Source: Chloroflexi bacterium GWB2_49_20 | Lineage (GTDB): Bacteria; Chloroflexota; Anaerolineae; Anaerolineales; Villigracilaceae | Direction of reading: 5' to 3' | Length of the DNA: 64,000 bases | NCBI GenBank assembly: GCA_001796335.1 | Contig: MGMF01000021.1 | Location: forward strand, 310,001 to 374,000 | In this document: positions 8,125 to 15,235 of the stretch, piece after piece | Numbering within the stretch: the stretch's first letter is position 1 | Layout: each line of letters begins with the position of its first letter | Notes under the pieces: model-generated | Told to the model about the DNA's origin: nothing | The model's input: only the letters and a program-made list of their open reading frames with translations | Database searches by the model: none | Translations under genes and position numbers: made by a program

Positions 8125-9167
8125 TGGTTAATTCCTTTGCCCTCTGACGACTTCTTGATTTTTAATCGTCGCTCTTTACCGCCATCAGTATTTAATGGTT
8201 CGATATCGTTTACTTCCCAAAGACTAGATGGGTTAAATATTTTGTAAAAGGTGGCATCATAAATTTGTTCTTTTTGAGATTCGACATCAAAACGACCAAT
8301 TGCTCCTAATGTATATTTACGATCTAATTCACAGCAAATCCAATGACGGTTGAGTCTTTCACACACATCACCAACAACACAACTACCTCCGAAAGGGTCT
8401 ATAACCAGGTCGCCTTCATCAGTCAACATTCTAATAAAAAACTCTGGAAGTATTGAAGGGAAACGTGCCGGGTGAATTGTTAGATTTCTTTCTCTACAAT
8501 ATCGAAGGTAATATGAATTGCTTTCGGTATTTGGAATAGCCAAAAGATTAGGCGGAATAGCAGCCTGGTTATCAACAGAAAAATTATTGCTTATATCGTG
8601 TCCGGAAGGACGAGTTTTTGCATGATAGCCATTTTTAAGTAGCGACTTCATAGAATCAGAATATGGATAAAGTATTCTTCGGTTTGAGGCTTTAGGCCAA
8701 GGAGTTTTTGATAACCAATAGACACTATTAACAGCATCTTTAACTCTAATTCGGCGAATATTTACCCATTCAGCAGGAGTAGGAAGTTTGCTTGGATTCC
8801 ACCAGTAAAATTCCTGTGCTAAATGAAATCCTAATTTTCGGCATAACATAATCAGAAGTTCAAAGTGATATAGTGAACGTGTAGGTTGACCAGGTATCCA
8901 AGAACCACCAATATCGATACATAGAGAACCTGATGGTTTCAAAATTCTAAAAAACTCTTTCCCAAAAGCTTCAAACCAATTTACATATTCACCTTCAGCC
9001 ATGTTTCCGTAATCTTTTTTCCGGAGAAGCGCAAAAGGTGGGCTAGTCATCACTAGATCAATTGAATTGTCAGAAATACTCTCTCTCATGTATGAAAGAG
9101 AGTCCACTTCTTGAATACTACCTAAGGTTGTTTTAAATATTTCAGTCAATTTAATCCCCGGGAACAA
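8121..9167 (-). CDS. DNA methyltransferase, probably N4-cytosine (beta class)
   Basis: 348 residues. Motif IV TSPPF (41-45) is the form typical of N4-cytosine enzymes. Motif I comes late, DPFGGSCVVGD near residue 257 followed by CCELD, which is the beta-class order. The start is a TTG at 9167 with a weak ribosome site, so the true start may be a few codons later. It should protect host DNA from the endonuclease encoded downstream. Confidence 0.88.
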   Translation of the reverse strand: MFPGIKLTEIFKTTLGSIQEVDSLSYMRESISDNSIDLVMTSPPFALLRKKDYGNMAEGEYVNWFEAFGKEFFRILKPSGSLCIDIGGSWIPGQPTRSLYHFELLIMLCRKLGFHLAQEFYWWNPSKLPTPAEWVNIRRIRVKDAVNSVYWLSKTPWPKASNRRILYPYSDSMKSLLKNGYHAKTRPSGHDISNNFSVDNQAAIPPNLLAIPNTESNSYYLRYCRERNLTIHPARFPSILPEFFIRMLTDEGDLVIDPFGGSCVVGDVCERLNRHWICCELDRKYTLGAIGRFDVESQKEQIYDATFYKIFNPSSLWEVNDIEPLNTDGGKERRLKIKKSSEGKGINQ

Positions 9168-9281
9168 ATTTCTTTGTGTTATCTTCGAATAATTCGATTC
9201 CCATTTATGAGTTTAGGTTATGGAGTAGTTTTTATATTATTATTCTATCATTCTTTCGGAAACCGCAATCGGCAGAGTTAG

Positions 9282-9468
9282 TAAGTAGGTTGGGTTGAGC
9301 GGAACTGAAACCTGCAACCCCATCTCACAACCTGGCGAAACCCAACAATCGGGCTGACCCCCACCCAGCCTCCCCCAAATCCGAAAATCAGGATTTGGGG
9401 GCACCCCTCGGGTATGCTTCGCGAAGGTGCCAAAGGCGGAGGGGGTTTCACTCAACCCAACCAACTTA
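9282..9468. repeat. MITE-like element with 18-bp terminal inverted repeats
   Basis: The left end TAAGTAGGTTGGGTTGAG (9282-9299) and the right end CTCAACCCAACCAACTTA (9451-9468) pair at 17 of 18 positions. Inside is a perfect 11-bp hairpin (9372-9401, arms CCCCCAAATCC/GGATTTGGGGG) and a second AACCCAAC block (9333-9341). No open frame. GTTGGGTT...AACCCAAC repeats of this kind are common dispersed elements in several phyla. It lies about 25 bases beyond the stop of the terminase-like gene. Confidence 0.7.
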
Positions 9469-9492
9469 AGAACCTGCTTTGCGCACATACCC

Positions 9493-10260
9493 TCAGGCAT
9501 TCTTCAGGATCTCTGCATCCACTTCTTCACTAAAATACTGTGTCTTAACCAATGGATTCTCACGCCCATACCTTTGCACCACGTCATCTATGAAATTTGC
9601 ATAATTCTGGTTCTCTTTGCCAACATCCAGTGCGGTGATCCGGAACAAGCGCTGGATCCCATCCTTGTCTTCATCCCTTCTGGCATGTCTTATTTCCCTG
9701 GACAACAGGCTTTGCTCATCCCAGCTCGAACCGCATACCAGGCGGGTGAGCTTGGGCCGTGCAGCCAGGTGGGAAAATTCCATATCAAACCAGGCGGGCC
9801 AGATGTCCTGCGCATCATTGACAATAAAGAGCAGGCTGGCAGGCGCCACTTTGCCATCCGGAACACCATCCGCAGGCAGAAAAGTGGTTCTGCATTTATC
9901 AATGGCAACAGTATCCCCAAGCCTGGCCCAGCGTGACCTGGTGAAGACATTTGAGCTTAACCTTTCTTCCAAACGCCATAATGCGATCCGGTGGTTTTCA
10001 AGGTTGGAATTCACCTCTAGGATGGTTCGATCCTTATCATTTGACATTCGCATCAAGTAAGCTTGCAAATGAGCCAGGAGCTCATCCTTGCCGCTCTGGC
10101 GGGGGAAGTTCAAGACGAAGGTAAGACCTTGACCCAGGCGCACACTTTCAAGGACCGCCTGGGCGGGCAGCAATTGATAGTCATACAGATCGACCCCGCA
10201 ACCCTCCGCTACGAATCCGGAAAAAGAACGAATACTTTTAGACAGGCAAAGATCATCCAT
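9493..10260 (-). CDS. Terminase-large-subunit-like ATPase, truncated
   Basis: 255 residues. The Walker A-like FPRQSGKDELL (Lys58) is the phage TerL form. The Walker B region reads LLFIVNDAQDI, with Asn148 where DEAQ-type terminases have an acidic residue. The C-terminal part (GRENPLVKTQYFSEEVDAE) is where the TerL ATPase domain ends, and the roughly 200-residue RNase H-like nuclease is missing. A MITE-like repeat begins just downstream. It may be a decayed packaging gene or a repurposed ATPase. Confidence 0.65.
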   Translation of the reverse strand: MDDLCLSKSIRSFSGFVAEGCGVDLYDYQLLPAQAVLESVRLGQGLTFVLNFPRQSGKDELLAHLQAYLMRMSNDKDRTILEVNSNLENHRIALWRLEERLSSNVFTRSRWARLGDTVAIDKCRTTFLPADGVPDGKVAPASLLFIVNDAQDIWPAWFDMEFSHLAARPKLTRLVCGSSWDEQSLLSREIRHARRDEDKDGIQRLFRITALDVGKENQNYANFIDDVVQRYGRENPLVKTQYFSEEVDAEILKNA

Positions 10261-10390
10261 GAATACCTCGCTGTGTTATTAACGCTTGAGAAAATGCAGC
10301 TAAATTCTGCCCGTACCCGTCATAAAGGGTCATGTCGGCAACCCCCCCTTCTCAAATTCTTCTTGAGAAAGTCGGAATTTTTCCGACTTT

Positions 10391-10410
10391 TTATCCACAG
10401 GTTTTCCACA
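10391..10410 (+). promoter_or_regulatory. DnaA-box pair, repeat unit 1
   Basis: TTATCCACA at 10391-10399 is the consensus DnaA box. TTTTCCACA at 10402-10410 has one mismatch. Spacing is 11 bases, one helical turn. Confidence 0.7.
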
Positions 10411-10632
10411 GGCTCCCGGGTGGCTGTCATACCGGCAAACCCTCCCTTCTCCTGCACCCCATAGTCCATTTATCCTTAGGGTCACGGATGCGGCATGGAT
10501 GGCGGCGGTGAAACAGAGTCGGAATTTTTCCGATTCTTGTTCTAGTAGTGGTGGTAGTGTTTTCTCTTTGATCAATATTTAAACTACTACCACTACTACT
10601 ACCAGGCAGAAAGTCGGAATTTTTCCGATTTT

Positions 10633-10652
10633 TTATCCACAGGTTTTCCACA
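10633..10652 (+). promoter_or_regulatory. DnaA-box pair, repeat unit 2
   Basis: TTATCCACA at 10633-10641 and TTTTCCACA at 10644-10652 repeat unit 1 exactly, 242 bases on. Confidence 0.7.
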
Positions 10653-10925
10653 GGCTCCCGGGGTGGCTGTCATGTCGGCAAAATCCCCTTCTCCTGCACC
10701 CCATAGTCCATTTGTCCTTAGGGTCAAGGATGCGGCATGGATGGCGGCGGTGTGACAGAGTCGGAATTTTTCCGACTCTGTTTCTAGTAGTTCTAGTAGT
10801 GGTAGTAGTATTTTCTCTTTGATTAATATTTAAACTACTACCACTACTACTACCAGGCAGAAAGTCGGAATTTTTCCGACTTTTTTTTCTGTTTCAATTT
10901 CGTTGCCTTTTTTGTAACAATTCTC

Positions 10926-11267
10926 CTAATGTTTTGTTACAAATTCGTTCCTTTTTCTATGTTCCCTGACGCGCTCCGCACTGGTTAATGCAGCCTGCCT
11001 TTCCTGAAAATGTGTAACGACCCAACCTTCAGGCGTTTCATGCACTACCCCGATTTTAGATAAGGTCCGCAGCGACTTGACCAGATCAGATTCAGTGATC
11101 CGCAAGCGCCACGCCATATCCGATACGGGTTGTAGCCGACCATCCGCCCCGTTCTCGCCTGCCAGCAGGAACAGTTCTATGGCGCGCCTCCACAACCAAT
11201 TGGGCAGATGCCCAATTTTTGGGTCGTCCAATATTTCAGGGTAAAGTTTGATCCAGGAATGTTTCAT
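10926..11267 (-). CDS. Rep-like winged-helix protein (phage replisome organiser N-domain type)
   Basis: 113 residues. The opening HSWIKLYPEILDDPKIGHLP and the following winged-helix segment (AWRLRITESDLVKSL, then a beta wing GVVHETPEGWVVTHF) match the N-terminal domain of phage replisome-organiser or DnaD-like initiators. The basic tail SAERVREHRKRN ends early at TAA, just before the origin-like repeats, so it is shorter than typical. Its promoter carries a LexA-type operator. Confidence 0.7.
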   Translation of the reverse strand: MKHSWIKLYPEILDDPKIGHLPNWLWRRAIELFLLAGENGADGRLQPVSDMAWRLRITESDLVKSLRTLSKIGVVHETPEGWVVTHFQERQAALTSAERVREHRKRNEFVTKH

Positions 11268-11272
11268 AATTA

Positions 11273-11316
11273 GAACTTATGTTCTATAATTATAGCGGCT
11301 TTTTGGGATTTGTCAA
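11273..11316 (-). promoter_or_regulatory. Strong sigma-70 promoter overlapped by a LexA-type operator
   Basis: Read on the minus strand: TTGACA (11316-11311), 16-bp spacer, TATAAT (11294-11289), then the palindrome GAAC-ATAA-GTTC (11284-11273), which covers the expected transcription start. GAAC-N4-GTTC is the Gram-positive-type SOS box. The Rep-like ATG follows at 11267. The sequence is clear; that LexA is the regulator is inferred. Confidence 0.75.
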
Positions 11317-11405
11317 TCAGCATTTCTAAATTGGATTTCCTGAGTAGATAGGGTCCAGGTTTTGAGACCGGCACGGTGCTGGCGATTCAACCTGCCAGGG
11401 AACAA

Positions 11406-11429
11406 AAAAACCGCCTAAATGCGGTTTTT
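11406..11429. terminator. Bidirectional terminator upstream of the Rep promoter
   Basis: Perfect 9-bp arms AAAAACCGC and GCGGTTTTT with a 6-base loop, A-run before and T-run within. It separates the mobile-element relic from the chromosomal block to its right. Confidence 0.75.
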
Positions 11430-11796
11430 GTATTCAGTTACCATCCCCAAGTCTGTCACCATAAGCCTCTACACGTGATCTTTCAGCCTGCCCGTTTCAT
11501 ACGGATCAAGGGTAACGATCAATCCAAAGCCTGCCAGGTCTGCGAATCACAACGGCGCTAAAATATGCGCGCCGCGTAAGAACCTCCCGCTCACAAAAAG
11601 GCCTGCACGGGTCAGACTGGTCAGCAAGTGCAAGACAACACCTGTTACCCCCGCCAGGGTGACCAGGCCGCGACCGTCCAACCTGCCCCTTTTATGGGGA
11701 CTATATTTTCAGGTGCAGGCAGGTTGTTGGGTACTCCAATTGCGTTATCTCCCACGCTTCTTCGTGGGGTTCCATCCTCAGCATTGTAAGGTTAAT
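11430..11796. other. Gene-free stretch
   Basis: No convincing open frame on either strand. A 6-bp hairpin (CCCACG/CGTGGG, 11751-11768) lies downstream of the YkuD gene and may end its transcript, though no T-run follows. The rest shows nothing I recognise and may be decayed element DNA. Confidence 0.4.
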
Positions 11797-12891
11797 TCAC
11801 CTTTCAACCACCTGCACTTTCGTTCCTCCAGGCATTTGTACCGTCACATCACCAGGGTCGTAGGAGACAGATGGAAGTGTCCAACGAAAGACCCACCTGG
11901 CATCTTCAGGTTTGGCGTTGACGCAGCCGCGCGACGACGGTTCACCGTAATTATTGTGCCAATACGTGGAATGAATAGCTACGCCAGATCCTACGAACAG
12001 GCTGACCCAGCCAACCGCTGGCAGACTCCAGCCAGCCGCAGCGCTGCCCCCGCTTAAGGGTAGCGAGACGACCTTGCGCCAGATGGGAAATTCTCCAAGA
12101 GGTGTTGACCAGGCATCTACTTTATTTCCCAAATTATTATACAATGCCCCGCTGGAAATACGGGTAAAATAAACTTCCCGATTCCCTTCAAAACAAGACA
12201 TCGTTTGATATGCGGTATTCACAACCACATGCTTCTCTTCCACATCGGGATGGATGGGTGTCAGCTCTTCGGCAATCAGTGGACGGAATGCTACGGCCAA
12301 AGCCCAGAAAATATCTCCGGAGCCGTAACGCTCATTGAGACGATACCAAATCTGGCCTTTTTCGTCTATGCGGATCTGATCTGCCCAAACAATCTGGCTG
12401 TAGAATAAGCGTGCTGGCAGGCCGATGTCACTGCGATATTGCAACCAGGGCGCACGAATGGGTGGGTTATCCAATTCCAGATCCACATAAGGGACTGTCA
12501 CCTCAACCCACATCCCCGCTCCGAGGCTGGTCATCGGAAGCTTTGTTAGCGGATCGTTGAGCTGGTTTTGCACCGGCTGGACATATCCGCCCCAGATAAA
12601 TCCATCCGATGTCTCGACAAAGCGCTGGTTGATACGTCCTGGTTGTGAGCCAACGGTTTCCCGCAGCCAGGGAATGACAGCATCTTCATAAAGAACGCCT
12701 GCCGTTTGGCTGTCTGCATCGGGCCGGGTTTTGATGTCCATCCTGCCAACAGTGATACGCCCCAATAATTTTTCCGGGGGGAATTCTGGCAGCAGCGTCC
12801 GATCGAATGAGCGCAAAGCCAACCCACCCAGACTCAATCCGGACAGCTTCAGAAAATCGCGGCGGGTAAGCCTTGCAATTGAATTATTCAT
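11797..12891 (-). CDS. L,D-transpeptidase (YkuD) with Tat-type leader
   Basis: 364 residues. The N-terminus has TRRDFLKLSG followed by a hydrophobic stretch, a twin-arginine leader. The catalytic YkuD motif is near the C-terminus: His307 in AIHSTYWHNNYG and SRGCVN with nucleophile Cys323. The middle (about 40-220) may be an SH3-like and linker region. The family makes 3-3 peptide cross-links or attaches proteins to peptidoglycan. The gene is 56 bases after the Rieske genes and probably co-transcribed. Confidence 0.9.
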   Translation of the reverse strand: MNNSIARLTRRDFLKLSGLSLGGLALRSFDRTLLPEFPPEKLLGRITVGRMDIKTRPDADSQTAGVLYEDAVIPWLRETVGSQPGRINQRFVETSDGFIWGGYVQPVQNQLNDPLTKLPMTSLGAGMWVEVTVPYVDLELDNPPIRAPWLQYRSDIGLPARLFYSQIVWADQIRIDEKGQIWYRLNERYGSGDIFWALAVAFRPLIAEELTPIHPDVEEKHVVVNTAYQTMSCFEGNREVYFTRISSGALYNNLGNKVDAWSTPLGEFPIWRKVVSLPLSGGSAAAGWSLPAVGWVSLFVGSGVAIHSTYWHNNYGEPSSRGCVNAKPEDARWVFRWTLPSVSYDPGDVTVQMPGGTKVQVVER

Positions 12892-12947
12892 TTTGGCAGG
12901 TAAATAAGGAACTGATCGACATGATCAGGATTTTTTACAAGTCAAGT

Positions 12948-13472
12948 TTAACTTCTTCTGAAGGGTGGAGTCAAGATATAAAGGATCCCATCCTCGACTT
13001 TAGTCGTGTATTCATCCAAAGGCCGTGGAGGAGGCCCGCTCACGTTATTTCCATACAGGTCAAAATGCCCATCGTGACAGGGGCTGACATAATGCTGCAA
13101 GTCTTCATGCCAGGATACGCGGCATCCCAGGTGTGTGCAGATATTGGAAAATACCCTGATATTTGTTTCGTCCTTTCGGACAGCAAACACACCGTAGCTG
13201 ATGCCTGTCCTTTCCCAGCCATTGATGCTGGATCGTGTGAATTCGAATGGTGTTGGAATCCCAATGGGAATGTTTTCCAAAGTCCCTAAAGGGACCCAGG
13301 CATCGGATTCCTGCTTCCGCAGCGCAGGCGAAATCAGAAAGATGATCATTGGCACACCATACGTAAAAGCTATGATCGAGCCAATTCCACCAATGACGCC
13401 CTTAAGGAAATCACGACGGTTTATACGAACGGAATGTTGTGGTTTATTCACGGCTGTTACCTTTCCTGACAA
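12948..13472 (-). CDS. Rieske [2Fe-2S] protein with a ligand Cys replaced by Ser
   Basis: 174 residues. A Tat-like start (NRRDFLKGVIGGIG) merges into a membrane anchor (about 30-48). Box I CTHLGC (C112, H114, C117) is intact. Box II reads SPCHDGHFD: by the H-x15-C spacing, Ser130 occupies the position of the second cluster-ligand Cys, while Cys132 (disulfide) and His133 (ligand) remain. The downstream GPPPRPL is typical of quinol-oxidising Rieske proteins. No cytochrome b gene is in the window. Confidence 0.88.
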   Translation of the reverse strand: MSGKVTAVNKPQHSVRINRRDFLKGVIGGIGSIIAFTYGVPMIIFLISPALRKQESDAWVPLGTLENIPIGIPTPFEFTRSSINGWERTGISYGVFAVRKDETNIRVFSNICTHLGCRVSWHEDLQHYVSPCHDGHFDLYGNNVSGPPPRPLDEYTTKVEDGILYILTPPFRRS

Positions 13473-13476
13473 TTCG

Positions 13477-13911
13477 TCATGTCTTTTCGCCTACATAAAT
13501 TACGCCTTCCACAATCTTCACCGGGAAGGATGTAAGCGGACGCGGCGGAGGACCAGAAATTACATGACCATCCAGTGGATCGTAAAAGCCGGCATGGCAG
13601 GGGCACGCAAACTGGCCTATTTCCTTGTTCCACTTGACGATGCAGGCAAAGTGGGTACACACCGCTGAGTACGCCCGCAACCCTTGAGGTGTGTTTAACA
13701 CGATAGTAGGGTAGCGTCCATATTTGATGACCCTGGCCTCGTTTTCAGGCAATTCTTCAACTTTACCCACCCTGATGGGCTCAGCAGGTGTTTCCTGCAG
13801 GGAGGCTGGATAAAAGTAGGCTATAACCGGTGCGACCAGGATGCCTACCCCGGTACCTGCCAGAATCCGGTTGACAATCTTGATAAAATCCCGGCGGGTT
13901 ATATCACTCAT
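13477..13911 (-). CDS. Rieske [2Fe-2S] protein, complete ligand set
   Basis: 144 residues with a Tat-type start (TRRDFIKIVN) and anchor helix. Box I is CTHFAC (C85, H87, C90) and box II CPCHAG (C103, C105, H106), so the cluster ligands and disulfide are complete. GPPPRPL follows. It ends 4 bases before the second Rieske gene, and the tandem copies look like a duplication that diverged. It is expected to pass electrons from quinol at the outer membrane face. Confidence 0.9.
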   Translation of the reverse strand: MSDITRRDFIKIVNRILAGTGVGILVAPVIAYFYPASLQETPAEPIRVGKVEELPENEARVIKYGRYPTIVLNTPQGLRAYSAVCTHFACIVKWNKEIGQFACPCHAGFYDPLDGHVISGPPPRPLTSFPVKIVEGVIYVGEKT

Positions 13912-13998
13912 GTTCGCACAACCTCCTTAGAAAAGAGTGGCTATCAGAAAATTGTTGGGAAATCCTGCTGAAAAGAGGAAAGATTCTTTACTTCCTCA

Positions 13999-14505
13999 TC
14001 AGGGCAAATCCCAAATGAAGACTCGTTCTGGCGCGTCCACGTCCTTAATAGTCAAAATTAACTTCGTGGCTCCTTCCAACACCGGTTTCCCTTCCACACT
14101 GGCCGGGAAGGATAGCGTACCGGAAACATGGTGGCCTCCATTTTCGCCGTCCCATAAAATGGCCTGATCCACAAGACCGGTATCTGTAACCAGGGTGGAA
14201 AGGGTTACCAGATCCATGCCCAAGTCAACTGAATGCGTCTCCAAAGAAACCTGGAAATCCAAAGTCTCTCCAGGTTGATCAAAATTCAAGGGTGTCACTG
14301 CCACGACCACTGCCCCTTGTTGATCGGTACGCGTCAGGCTTTCGGATGTCGACAGAGTGGAAGCAGGTGAGGTTTCCGTGGATGGAACAATGGATGGTTG
14401 TGTCAGGGTCGCTAAAATAACAGGTGGCTGCTTCTGTGTTGTTGGACTACAGGCAGATAGGAGCAGCGCGAGCCCGGCCGCTAAAGAGAGAAGAACCGGT
14501 TTCAT
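13999..14505 (-). CDS. Lipoprotein of unknown function
   Basis: 168 residues from the ATG at 14505, which has GGAGG upstream; the longer frame to 14619 overlaps the previous gene. The leader ends in the lipobox LSAC, followed by a Ser/Thr/Pro linker and an all-beta domain (from about residue 65). It overlaps the membrane-protein gene by 4 bases, suggesting the two work together. Confidence 0.7.
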   Translation of the reverse strand: MKPVLLSLAAGLALLLSACSPTTQKQPPVILATLTQPSIVPSTETSPASTLSTSESLTRTDQQGAVVVAVTPLNFDQPGETLDFQVSLETHSVDLGMDLVTLSTLVTDTGLVDQAILWDGENGGHHVSGTLSFPASVEGKPVLEGATKLILTIKDVDAPERVFIWDLP

Positions 14506-14999
14506 TTGGCCTCCGCTGAATGGATACGATTTGCGATTTGGATTGTTTTTTGACGTTCTTTTAATAAGATGAACAACATGATAAGGATACCGATCAGGTT
14601 TGTCCCCAGGCCACCCCACAAGAATAACGTACGGTATCGGCCCAGAAATGTGGCAGCGACGGTCAGACCCAGGATAGGTAATACATCAGTGACATGGTGT
14701 ACACAGCAGGCCAGCATGGCAACTGTGGAGGTAGTTCCGGAGGCACCCATGAGCGCTCCGCTGGGACCAGTTGTCGTTACTGGGGTGAACAGTCGGAACT
14801 TCAATATGGCATAGAGAGCTGCCTGGATGCCAAATCCGACGATGATCGGAATAATGATCCAACGATCACTCCAGAACAACTCACGGGCTGCCTTAAAGCC
14901 CTCTGCCCACGACATGATCCCGAAATACAGGCCTGTCAAAAAGAACATCCCGGCCAGGCCGGCACCCAGGGGGATAAAGATACGTTTTACAATTTGCAC
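14502..14999 (-). CDS. Multi-pass membrane protein with CCxHH motif
   Basis: About 165 residues from a GTG at 14999 preceded by GAAGGTG; the frame upstream to 15092 lacks a start signal. Four or five helices. A conserved-looking MLACCVHHVTDVLPILGL lies in a helix, and its Cys-Cys-x-His-His suggests a metal or thiol site, as in mercury or copper uptake proteins, though the family is not one I can name. Confidence 0.65.
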   Translation of the reverse strand: MQIVKRIFIPLGAGLAGMFFLTGLYFGIMSWAEGFKAARELFWSDRWIIIPIIVGFGIQAALYAILKFRLFTPVTTTGPSGALMGASGTTSTVAMLACCVHHVTDVLPILGLTVAATFLGRYRTLFLWGGLGTNLIGILIMLFILLKERQKTIQIANRIHSAEAK

Positions 15000-15058
15000 A
15001 TTGAAATTACACCTTCTTATGGAGAAATCTAAAATCTTCTCACGTGGTAAAGGAAGAT

Positions 15059-15096
15059 AGGGCTTGTGCAGGCGGCATGGCTGCCCACACAAGCTC
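15059..15096 (-). terminator. Hairpin downstream of the 15236 gene
   Basis: Outer arms GCTTGTG (15062-15068) and CACAAGC (15087-15093), with GGC/GCC pairs inside. On the minus strand it is followed by CTATCTTCCTTT. Confidence 0.45.
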
Positions 15097-15235
15097 TACC
15101 CTAATTAAATTGAAATCATGCGAACACCACTTATATAATACTCTTTCCAGGCATATTTATCATGCGCCACCTGGCTGTTTCCAGAATAAGCAATCTTGCG
15201 TACAAAGGAAACCAATATCTTTTGAAACACAGACG

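Larger units (their letters stand above)
10368..10881. repeat. Tandem 242/251-bp repeats, origin-like
   Basis: Two near-identical units (10370-10611 and 10612-10862) plus a third partial copy (10863-10881). Each unit starts with the palindrome AGTCGGAATTTTTCCGACT or a one-base variant. DnaA-box pairs, a second AGTCGGAA palindrome, and facing TAGTAGTGG / CCACTACTAC runs around an AT-rich ATTTAAAC core follow. Short open frames here have no start signals. The layout resembles an iteron-type replication origin of a plasmid or phage-like element. Confidence 0.7.

Noticed and set aside
9427-10060. Plus-strand frames of 147-169 codons
   Set aside because: Antisense shadows of the terminase-like gene.
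10330-10651. Two minus-strand frames of 74-81 codons in the tandem repeats
   Set aside because: No ribosome sites, no family, and repeated only because the DNA is repeated; the palindromes and DnaA boxes explain the sequence better.
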